From assembly GCA_021201825.1 (NCBI GenBank), contig JAJQED010000020.1:1-64000 (forward strand): a stretch of DNA of 64,000 nucleotides, read 5' to 3'. Below the pieces are notes generated by a model. It searched no databases and was not told where the DNA came from. It saw nothing but the letters and a program-made list of their open reading frames with translations. This document shows, in pieces, positions 18,590 through 24,971 of this stretch. The position numbers and the translations under genes were made by a program. Each line of letters starts with the position of its first letter. Positions within the stretch are counted from its first letter, which is position 1. Source of the DNA: Alistipes sp. Its GTDB lineage: Bacteria > Bacteroidota > Bacteroidia > Bacteroidales > Rikenellaceae.

Positions 18590-18724
18590 ACGAAAGACTC
18601 TCGAAAAGTGGCAAAAGTAAGGGAATCAAAGTAAGTCGCTGTGAATGTGAGTGGTCTAACCTATTTCGCTATGAACTGCCGAAGGGCTAAAAAGCGGAAT
18701 TTGGTAGGGTTAAGCAAAAGAAAA

Positions 18725-18746
18725 GTTACTTATCCGTTGCCCTTTT
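18725..18746 (+). repeat. Putative attL, 22-bp direct repeat
   Basis: Begins gttacttatccg and ends ccctttt. It is identical to 38338-38359, while flanking bases differ immediately on both sides. It lies 211 bp before the first integrase start, as expected for an attachment site next to int. It is not part of a tRNA gene. Confidence 0.55.
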
Positions 18747-18932
18747 AAGTTAAACGGCACCCTGCGGGGAAATACCCTTAACACTTCTCAAAGAGCGCTT
18801 AAACTAAGTTTGAGTATCAAAGATAACCTGATTTTTCTTTCGGATTACGAAAAACGAATTTTGGGCTCAAAAACGGAGTTTTATTCCGCTTCACGCTGAA
18901 TTCTTCGCAGCTTCAAATAACTCTATATCAGT

Positions 18933-18940
18933 TAATTTTG
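18933..18940 (+). promoter_or_regulatory. Predicted promoter of the integrase pair
   Basis: TAATTTTG matches TAnnTTTG and lies 16 bp before the ATG at 18957. The transcript would have a very short leader and likely runs through both integrases and the RhuM-like gene. Confidence 0.5.
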
Positions 18941-18956
18941 TTAATGGATAAGAGTT

Positions 18957-20177
18957 ATGAAAAACACAGAGTTAAAGGTTGCGTTCTACCTCAAAAAGAA
19001 CGAACAGAAACCGGACGGTAAGTGTCCTGTTATGGCGCGGCTTACGGTCGGCAACTCCCAGACCACCTTCAGCACCAAATTCGATGCTCCTGCCTCGGCG
19101 TGGGCATCCGGGCGGGTAAGCGGCAAGAGTAAGGATGCGGCAGAGATAAACCGTCAATTAGACTCCCTGCGGGCATCGGCGGTAGTCCATGTCCGGGAAC
19201 TGTCCTCGGTGAGCGATGGTGTCTCCGCCGAGCAAGTGAAATCCCTTGTGCTGGGTATGGCATCGGGCCAGCAAACGCTACTCGCCTATTTTAGCCGCCA
19301 CAACGAGAACTTCCAGAAGCGCATCGGAGTCAGCCGCAAGAAAGGTTCCGAAAAAGGATATAAGCAAGCGCTACGGCATCTAACGAACTTTATCCAAAGT
19401 CGGTACCATCTTTCGGATATATCGTTCACGGCCCTCGACCGCTCATTTATCGACAAGTTCGACCTTTACCTGAAGATAGACTGCGGCCTCGAACCCGGTA
19501 CGATTGTCTTTCTCACGATCCGGCTTAATACCATAATCGGGAACGCCATAGCCGAAGGGATTATAACCGAAAACCCTTTTGAGGGATATGAAGCGGAACG
19601 ACCCGCGCCGCGCCAGAAATACCTCACCCGTAAGGAACTGGAAAGTATGATGACAACACCGCTCGAAAAGCCGCGCCAATACCTGATCCGCGATCTGTTC
19701 CTATTTTCTTGTTACACGGGCATCCCGTATTGCGATATGCGGACGCTATCGGCAGAGGATTTAACCACCGACCAAGACGGGACGGTGTGGGTTAAATCCA
19801 GCAGGGGCAAGAATGATAACGATTACGGCCTTCCCCTGCTCGATGTCCCAATGTATATTTTGGAACAATACCGGGGAACGGCACCGGACGGGCGGTTGCT
19901 CCCTATGTATGCGATTTCGGAATTAAACAGGGAGTTAAAAAATATCGCCCGGATATGCGGCATCCAACGGCGGTTGACCTTCCACATGGGGCGGCATACC
20001 TACGCTACCGAGGTAACGCTTTCGCAAGGTGTTCCCCTCGAATCGGTCAGCCGGATGCTGGGGCACGGTCAGATAAAAACTACCCTGATATATGCCAAAA
20101 CAACTAATGATAAACTTGACGAGGATATGAACATCCTTGAAAAACGTATCGCCGGAAAATTCAAATTTGCCATTTAA
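18957..20177 (+). CDS. Tyrosine recombinase 1 (IntDOT-like integrase)
   Basis: A 406-residue site-specific recombinase. Residues 1-95 form a Bacteroidetes arm-binding domain (VAFYLKKNEQKPDGKCPVMARLTV), about 105-205 a SAM-like core-binding domain, and the rest the catalytic domain. HMGRHTYATE supplies the His-x-x-Arg pair, LGHGQIKTTLIYAK the second His and the nucleophile Tyr. The Arg I position reads FSCYTGIPYCDMRTL, lacking the canonical Arg, as is known for IntDOT. It lies beside putative attL and is the likely integrase, perhaps together with the next gene. Confidence 0.9.
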   Translation: MKNTELKVAFYLKKNEQKPDGKCPVMARLTVGNSQTTFSTKFDAPASAWASGRVSGKSKDAAEINRQLDSLRASAVVHVRELSSVSDGVSAEQVKSLVLGMASGQQTLLAYFSRHNENFQKRIGVSRKKGSEKGYKQALRHLTNFIQSRYHLSDISFTALDRSFIDKFDLYLKIDCGLEPGTIVFLTIRLNTIIGNAIAEGIITENPFEGYEAERPAPRQKYLTRKELESMMTTPLEKPRQYLIRDLFLFSCYTGIPYCDMRTLSAEDLTTDQDGTVWVKSSRGKNDNDYGLPLLDVPMYILEQYRGTAPDGRLLPMYAISELNRELKNIARICGIQRRLTFHMGRHTYATEVTLSQGVPLESVSRMLGHGQIKTTLIYAKTTNDKLDEDMNILEKRIAGKFKFAI

Positions 20178-20189
20178 TAACAGCCGACC

Positions 20190-21512
20190 ATTAAATCAAA
20201 AGATAAAATAAAGGCACGCAGCACTTTCGCCATTCTGTTTTACATCAACCGGACAAAAGTCCGCGCGGACGGAACCTGCCAGCTTTTGTGCCGGGTGAGC
20301 ATCGACGGAGTGGCGCAACAGATTGGTACAAAGGTCACGGTCGATCCGAAAGTCTGGAACCCGGAAACCGGAAGGGCCACGGGCCGAAGCCGCAACGCCG
20401 TGGAAGTGAACCGGGCGATAGACGCTCTCACCGATAAAATCACCACCCACTATGAACGGATCCGCACGAGCCTCGGTTTCGTGACGGCCGAGTTGGTTAA
20501 AAATGCCGTTAAAGGAGTTGCCCAAAAGCCGGTTTCCCTGCTAAAGCTATTCGAGGAACACAACGAGGAATTTAAACGGCGCGTGGGCCATGACCGCAAA
20601 ATTGAGGCTTATCAGGCATACAACCTATCATACCGGCACCTGAAAGCATACATCGAAAAGGTTTACGAAGTCGGTGATATATCGCTGAGGAGTCTCGATC
20701 TGGATTTTTACGACGGGTACGACCTTTTTTTGCGGACGGAACGCGGTATGCAACAAAAGACCGTACACCAGCACCTTTACAACCTCAAAAAGATGACAAA
20801 GCGGGCCGTCAGTCAGGGCACACTCCGCCGCGATCCCTATCTCAAACTCTTTCCCAAACTGCCCCGACTAAAGAGCCGTCATCTGAAAGCCGAAGAACTG
20901 GAAAAGTTAATGCAGTATCGGCCTACGAAGAAAAACATGGAGTTCGTTCGGGATATGTTTGTATTTGCAACCTTCACCGGCCTTTGCTTTGCCGACTTGA
21001 AAAGGCTGTCGGACGAGCATATCCAGGAAACGCCCGACGGTAAGATGTGGATCGTGATGGATAGGCAAAAGAGCGGGATCGAGTTTCGCGTAAGGGTGAT
21101 GGATATTCCCCGCCGTATCATGGAAAAATACGCTCCGAAGCGTAAAGATGAGCATATTTTCAATCTATATTGCCGCGAATGGATGATTAAATTGACGGGA
21201 CAGTTAGGTAATCTGTGCGGCATACCGAACCTTACGTTCCACCGCGCCCGGCATAACTTCGGAACCCACATCACCCTCTCGCAGGGTGTACCAATTGAAT
21301 CGGTAAGCCGCATGATGGGCCATAAACGGTTCTCAACGACTCAAATTTACGCGAAAGTGACCGATACGAAGGTGGCCGAGGATATGAAGTTACTGGCTGC
21401 TAAAACATCCAAAAGAAAGATATCTTTGTACGAAGATGATAAACTCCGGGCGGCCATCCGTTTCCCCGGTGCCAACAGGAACAAAAGTGTCGAACCCAGA
21501 AAAACACTATGA
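20190..21512 (+). CDS. Tyrosine recombinase 2, noncanonical start
   Basis: A second integrase in the same frame as the first, after tandem stops TAA TAA (20175-20180). Homology to the arm-binding domain (STFAILFYINRTKVRADGTCQ) starts at about 20220, but no ATG, GTG or TTG precedes it; the first TTG (20286) would cut the domain off. I take ATT 20190 as a tentative start (about 440 residues); ATA 20208 is an alternative. The catalytic region is intact: TFHRARHNFGTHITLSQGV, MMGHKRFSTTQIYAK. The Arg I segment reads FTGLCFADL, again IntDOT-like. Tandem integrases often act together in Bacteroides elements. Confidence 0.8.
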   Translation: MKSKDKIKARSTFAILFYINRTKVRADGTCQLLCRVSIDGVAQQIGTKVTVDPKVWNPETGRATGRSRNAVEVNRAIDALTDKITTHYERIRTSLGFVTAELVKNAVKGVAQKPVSLLKLFEEHNEEFKRRVGHDRKIEAYQAYNLSYRHLKAYIEKVYEVGDISLRSLDLDFYDGYDLFLRTERGMQQKTVHQHLYNLKKMTKRAVSQGTLRRDPYLKLFPKLPRLKSRHLKAEELEKLMQYRPTKKNMEFVRDMFVFATFTGLCFADLKRLSDEHIQETPDGKMWIVMDRQKSGIEFRVRVMDIPRRIMEKYAPKRKDEHIFNLYCREWMIKLTGQLGNLCGIPNLTFHRARHNFGTHITLSQGVPIESVSRMMGHKRFSTTQIYAKVTDTKVAEDMKLLAAKTSKRKISLYEDDKLRAAIRFPGANRNKSVEPRKTL

Positions 21513-21513
21513 T

Positions 21514-21855
21514 ATGGAACCCAAATTTATAACGATAGAAAACGGACAGGTCACAGTCCGTCCGACCAAAAACGGAATATGGCTTACCCAAAACGAAATC
21601 GCCCGGCTGTTCGAGGTATTCGTACCGGCTGTCAATGCCAATATTCGTTCGATACTCAAAAACAGGGTGCTGCGCGAGGAGGCCGTATGCAAGGATATAG
21701 ACCTACTCCGGGTATATAATATGGAAATGATAACCGCCCTTGCCTTCCGGCTAAAATCCGGCAAGGCCGAGCAATTCCGTCGTTGGATAATCGACCAGGC
21801 GGTTAACCCGATAGTCGTATGGAAACTGTCGAACGATGATGTGACAGTAAGTTAG
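21514..21855 (+). CDS. RhuM-like helix-turn-helix protein
   Basis: A 113-residue protein starting 1 nt after the stop of integrase 2, so it is translationally coupled. The N-terminal part ENGQVTVRPTKNGIWLTQNEIARLFEV resembles RhuM and related virulence/Fic-associated proteins, where this forms a winged helix. AFRLKSGKAEQFRRWI in the C-terminal half also fits. RhuM function is unknown. The frame is open to 21436 but that extension overlaps integrase 2, so ATG 21514 is chosen. Confidence 0.75.
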   Translation: MEPKFITIENGQVTVRPTKNGIWLTQNEIARLFEVFVPAVNANIRSILKNRVLREEAVCKDIDLLRVYNMEMITALAFRLKSGKAEQFRRWIIDQAVNPIVVWKLSNDDVTVS

Positions 21856-21903
21856 GTATCGAATATTAACGGCAACGGCTCCCGAATTGGGGGCCGTTGT
21901 TGT

Positions 21904-22215
21904 TTAGAGTAGTTCCATCTGGTCGAGAGTCCGCCTGCGACCCGCTTCGAGCAGTTGCTCTATTTCACTTTCACAATAGAGCACCTTGCCGTAAATCAAA
22001 TAATAGGGAAGGATACCCGCCGTGCGGTATTCCTGTAAGCTGCGACGGCTGATCTTCAACCATGCTGACAACTCCCGGTCGGTCATAAACCGCTTACCGT
22101 AAAATGTCGGGCACGCCGAATCGCCGAGACTGTCCAGGGCTTTGATTGTTCTGTCCATGCACCGCATAAGTTCCACGATACACGGCTCCTTTTTGTCTAA
22201 AAAGATGCTGTTCAT
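21904..22215 (-). CDS. Excisionase-type HTH protein A
   Basis: A 103-residue protein with a MerR/excisionase-like winged helix (MTDRELSAWLKISRRSLQEYRTAGILPYYLIYGKVLY, about residues 44-80). Small proteins of this type in Bacteroides elements bend DNA for excision or activate excision genes. It overlaps the upstream HTH gene by 4 nt and is converging on the integrase cluster. Confidence 0.85.
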   Translation of the reverse strand: MNSIFLDKKEPCIVELMRCMDRTIKALDSLGDSACPTFYGKRFMTDRELSAWLKISRRSLQEYRTAGILPYYLIYGKVLYCESEIEQLLEAGRRRTLDQMELL

Positions 22216-22490
22216 GGCTGCCGGGATTTTTGTAGCAGCCTTTGAACGTCCTCCGGTCTGTAAAAAATCTTATGCCGTATTTGGCTGTACGGTAATATTC
22301 CCTTTTCGCGGTAAGACTGCAAGGTACGCTTGCTTATTCCCAAAATTTGGCAAACGTCCTGATGATCGAGCCATTTTTTAAGGGCCAGGTCTTCCTGCCG
22401 ACGGCAAAGGGAGTGCGCCTTGTTTTCTATCGCTTCCAAGCGCTCCGCCATAGCGTTGAAAACCTCGGCACTCATGCTTATTAATTCCAT
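22212..22490 (-). CDS. Excisionase-type HTH protein B
   Basis: A 92-residue protein with an N-terminal amphipathic helix (MSAEVFNAMAERLEAIENKAHSL) and a MerR-like winged helix (WLDHQDVCQILGISKRTLQSYREKGILPYSQIRHKIFY, about 40-77). It is the upstream partner of HTH protein A, overlapping it by 4 nt, and the two domains are clearly related. A pair of such proteins next to integrases is a common excision module of Bacteroides mobile elements. Confidence 0.87.
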   Translation of the reverse strand: MELISMSAEVFNAMAERLEAIENKAHSLCRRQEDLALKKWLDHQDVCQILGISKRTLQSYREKGILPYSQIRHKIFYRPEDVQRLLQKSRQP

Positions 22491-22999
22491 CGCACTGTGA
22501 TTTATCTTCCCGGACTGTAAATCTAAATCATATACCGTAATTATCTATGTATTACTTCCGTTACGGCGTATTCTGGCCGTAGGGTGGCATTAAAGACAAG
22601 CCACAACCGATGGTGTCCGCCGTCGGTCGGGTTAAACGACAGACCGAGCGTTTGCGATCATTATAACGCAAACGCTCGTGATCGTTTTTTCTCAACTGTC
22701 CTCATAACTGCCTTCCTCTTTTTTCATAACCGGCCGGTGTCGGTGTTTCAGAATTCTGAAGCAGTAGCAAAGGAATGTCAGGGCTTCACGCCCAAGCAAG
22801 ATAGCCTGTTCCCTACAACAGGCTGGTGACTCGAAAAATCTTCCAACATCCCTTCGGGACGTAGCGTATTTTTTACCCCTCTCTGTTTCGATCAACGGGC
22901 GAGTAAATCTTGCGTGGGCTAAACCCAGACAAAGGCTGCTACTGAATCAGAATCCCTCCACACCGGCTCCGTCACGGCATAAAAAAAAAGTCAGGCGTT
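22491..22999. other. Intergenic DNA upstream of the HTH pair
   Basis: Holds the promoter region of the HTH genes, a hairpin at 22606-22627 (accgatgg / ccgtcggt, one wobble pair), the orphan terminator at 22645-22690 and otherwise nothing I can assign. Short open frames here have no codon or homology support. Confidence 0.4.
22645..22690 (+). terminator. Orphan rho-independent terminator
   Basis: A 12-bp perfect stem (22645-22656 with 22667-22678, cgagcgtttgcg) with a 10-nt loop, followed by tgatc and a T-run at 22684-22689. It is oriented to stop plus-strand transcription, yet the nearest plus-strand gene upstream ends at 21855, with two minus-strand genes between. Confidence 0.7.
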
Positions 23000-23170
23000 A
23001 TGAGAACAGAGAGAAAAAAATATAGGAATCAGGAATCTTCCAACCTTCCATCCAGCATAGGGTTTTGGGTGCGGTTCGTAGGCTCGGCGGTGGGCTTTTA
23101 CCTGTGGGGCGGTGATTTTCTGTGGGTCGTTCTCGGTTGGGAAATTTTGTATGTGTTTTCGATTAGATAA
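23000..23170 (+). CDS. Small hydrophobic protein, 56 residues
   Basis: ATG 23000 to TAA 23168-23170. The product has a charged start (MRTERKKYRNQE) and then one long hydrophobic, Trp-rich stretch (about 20-52, with GFWVRFVGSAVGFYLW), so it would be a small inner-membrane protein. I do not recognise a family. It stands alone between the excisionase pair and RteC. Confidence 0.45.
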   Translation: MRTERKKYRNQESSNLPSSIGFWVRFVGSAVGFYLWGGDFLWVVLGWEILYVFSIR

Positions 23171-23759
23171 AAGCGTAAATACATAAAGACGTTTTTATGT
23201 TTTTACATCTATCTACATATTAACTTCTTCTTATAAACAAAATTGATATCACATCCGTGTGAATTCAGGATAAGTTACAATTACTTAAGAATTGTGGGTA
23301 TGGAGGTTTCTTTAAACACATACGGCGGAGGTTATAGCCCGTCCGACCGGACTGAATACCCGCATAACCGGCGGGTAGCAAGCTGTGTTTTCTGCTGCAC
23401 AAAATAAATTTTGCACCAGAAAACAGGCTTGCCCGCAAGGGGGTTGGATGTATTTCTCCGAAGTCGAAAGAGCCGCTTTCGCGGTATTCTCGGATAGTTA
23501 TACACAATCCTGTGTGACCTTACCGTCACAAAAAATCTGACCTTCTGGAAAAGAACTAAAATAGGAGCGCGGGCGGCTGCCCGGCGAAAAAGATACCGCT
23601 ACACACTGTATCATGGTGCGATCCCACGACACCGAATACACGCGTTTTCAAACCATATTAGAACAGTAGGTGGATACTCTATCAGCTTCTTGCATAATTT
23701 CGGGTAGTCGGGGTCAATAACCCCCAGTTCGTAAAGGAACTACTTACCATTTTTACACC
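23171..23759. other. Hairpin-rich noncoding stretch before rteC
   Basis: No convincing gene. Several inverted repeats are visible: tacccgc / gcgggta (23356-23377), cttgcccgcaag (about 23428-23439), agccgctttcgcggt (about 23470-23484) and cacaatcctgtgtg near 23500. An 80-codon minus-strand frame (23265-23507) runs through them but looks structural rather than coding. Possible roles are an origin of transfer, a regulatory RNA or a leader of an element gene. I cannot choose between them. Confidence 0.35.
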
Positions 23760-24608
23760 TCATTTCTTTTTCGTCCGTTTCATCCGCTTCAGCAACGCTT
23801 CCTCCAATTCACCCAATCCGGGCGCCGGGTCGTTGCGAAGTTTCATATCGCAGAACGCTCGCGAGAGGTTGCCAACATCGAGTTGCACATTAAATACGTT
23901 GGATATGTAGCTGGCAAGCTGCGTCAGGGTAACATTGCCGAAACACTCTTTGCTGTCCCATGCGTAAATCAGTTCGAGCAGGATGGACTTTTTATCCTGC
24001 CACGTAATCCGGGTGTCGGGCATCGGAAAACCAACCCCGCCGCGCCTTCCCGTATCCGCATCTAATTTCTCGATCTCGGTCATCAGGTAAGCCCACAGCA
24101 TATCGTTGGCCAGTATCTTTGCAACCTTAAAATCGCACGTCGTCGAAAATTGCGGATCGCGTTCGTAATAGAAAGTCTCGAGATATTGATCGGTGTCGGC
24201 TTGATTTCTTAAAAAATAAAGGCTGTCGAGGTGTGTGGCCCCGGATCGGTAATATCGGATAAAGTCGAGCCGCTTTGAGTTGTAAAGATTGATGGCTTCC
24301 AGTTCCGTATTCAAATACTCCATTTGTACTTCGGTACTTGCCACCGGGCGGTTCATTTCAATATTATAGAGCTTACGGTAGTAGATCAATCGACTGCAAA
24401 AACGGGGTTTCTTGTCTTTGAAAAAGTCGATTTCTTCGGAATCATCTCGGAAAGAATAGTCGATGACGAACGCTTTGAGTTTCTGGAAGCCTTCGCCCAG
24501 AACATGTGATGCCTCGGACGCTTTCTTGATCGGGTTCTTATCCGACCGCTCGATCTTATCAATCTTCCGATTGATCTCGCGTTGAAGTTGCTTTGTGAAA
24601 TCAATCAT
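23760..24608 (-). CDS. rteC: RteC family protein
   Basis: A 282-residue protein with the RteC pattern: DKKPRFCSRLIYYRKLYNIEMNRP, EYLNTELEAINLYNSKRLDFIRYYRSGATHLDSLYFLR, KVAKILANDMLWAYL and a C-terminal winged-helix-like IELIYAW to EALLKRMKR segment. In CTnDOT, RteC activates excision genes in response to tetracycline signalling; here no rteA/rteB or tetQ is visible, so the trigger must differ or be missing. The frame extends to 24707, but the extra 33 residues are atypical and ATG 24608 (MIDFTKQLQREI) fits the family. Confidence 0.88.
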   Translation of the reverse strand: MIDFTKQLQREINRKIDKIERSDKNPIKKASEASHVLGEGFQKLKAFVIDYSFRDDSEEIDFFKDKKPRFCSRLIYYRKLYNIEMNRPVASTEVQMEYLNTELEAINLYNSKRLDFIRYYRSGATHLDSLYFLRNQADTDQYLETFYYERDPQFSTTCDFKVAKILANDMLWAYLMTEIEKLDADTGRRGGVGFPMPDTRITWQDKKSILLELIYAWDSKECFGNVTLTQLASYISNVFNVQLDVGNLSRAFCDMKLRNDPAPGLGELEEALLKRMKRTKKK

Positions 24609-24830
24609 AAGGCTTGGGTTTAGGTTAATATTGTTGGTAACTTTTGTTGTCGGGTAAGTTTTATAAAAAAATATGGGGTGCCTCACGGCGGCCCATACCA
24701 TAACCAAATTTTTTAATAAATGAAAATCAAATCTTGTTTAATAAATATTAAATAAATCCCCCTTTTGCGGTTACTACCCCAGAAACCGCAAGATTAAAGG
24801 GAATGGGATTGAATATTTTTATCTTTTTAC

Positions 24831-24894
24831 GGTTTCCTCACCGGCGCGGCTGGCTTGTAGAGCTATACATTATGACCGCGCCGGTTCGGAAACC
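24831..24894. repeat. Long GC-rich inverted repeat
   Basis: Arms 24831-24849 and 24876-24894 pair at 17 of 19 positions (ggtttcc and accggcgcgg blocks) around a 26-nt loop. It has no T-run on either side. It sits between the fimbrial terminator and rteC and may be a transcript-end structure or a protein-binding site. Confidence 0.6.
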
Positions 24895-24924
24895 ATCAAC
24901 TCAATTTTATTACATGAAAATCAA

Positions 24925-24970
24925 AATAAAGTCCCGGCCGGTAACAGTTCTCGCCGTGGCGGACTTTATT
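24925..24970 (-). terminator. Terminator of the fimbrial operon
   Basis: Outer stem aataaagtcc / ggactttatt (24925-24934 with 24961-24970) encloses further GC pairs. On the minus strand it is followed by TTTTGATTTTC. It starts 2 bp past the last fimbrial gene. Confidence 0.8.
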
Positions 24971-24971
24971 G

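Larger units (their letters stand above)
18544..18956. other. Intergenic DNA holding the left island boundary
   Basis: This 413-bp stretch holds the carB promoter, the left copy of the 22-bp direct repeat (18725-18746), a leftward TATCTTTG match at 18818-18825 and the promoter of the first integrase. A 21-bp segment at 18592-18612 (gaaagactctcgaaaagtgg) has a near-copy at 38425-38445. AT-rich sequence between 18790 and 18930 would be a natural place for integrase arm-binding sites, but I see no clean repeats. No gene is supported. Confidence 0.5.
24609..24971. other. Spacer between rteC and the fimbrial operon with stacked hairpins
   Basis: This 363-bp spacer holds the rteC upstream region (AT-rich, 24690-24760) and three hairpins: ttgcggtt / aaccgcaa (24765-24772 and 24784-24791), the long one at 24831-24894 and the operon terminator at 24925-24970. 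No gene is supported. Confidence 0.6.

Noticed and set aside
18725..18746. tRNA-gene attachment site
   Set aside because: Neither copy of the repeat lies in or next to a tRNA-like fold; the target is intergenic.
23265..23507. 80-codon minus-strand frame before rteC
   Set aside because: It runs straight through several hairpins and looks like open frame in structured noncoding DNA; kept only as a candidate region.
24831..24894. Second inverton
   Set aside because: The arms are only 26 bp apart, far too close for a promoter, and no recombinase is adjacent.
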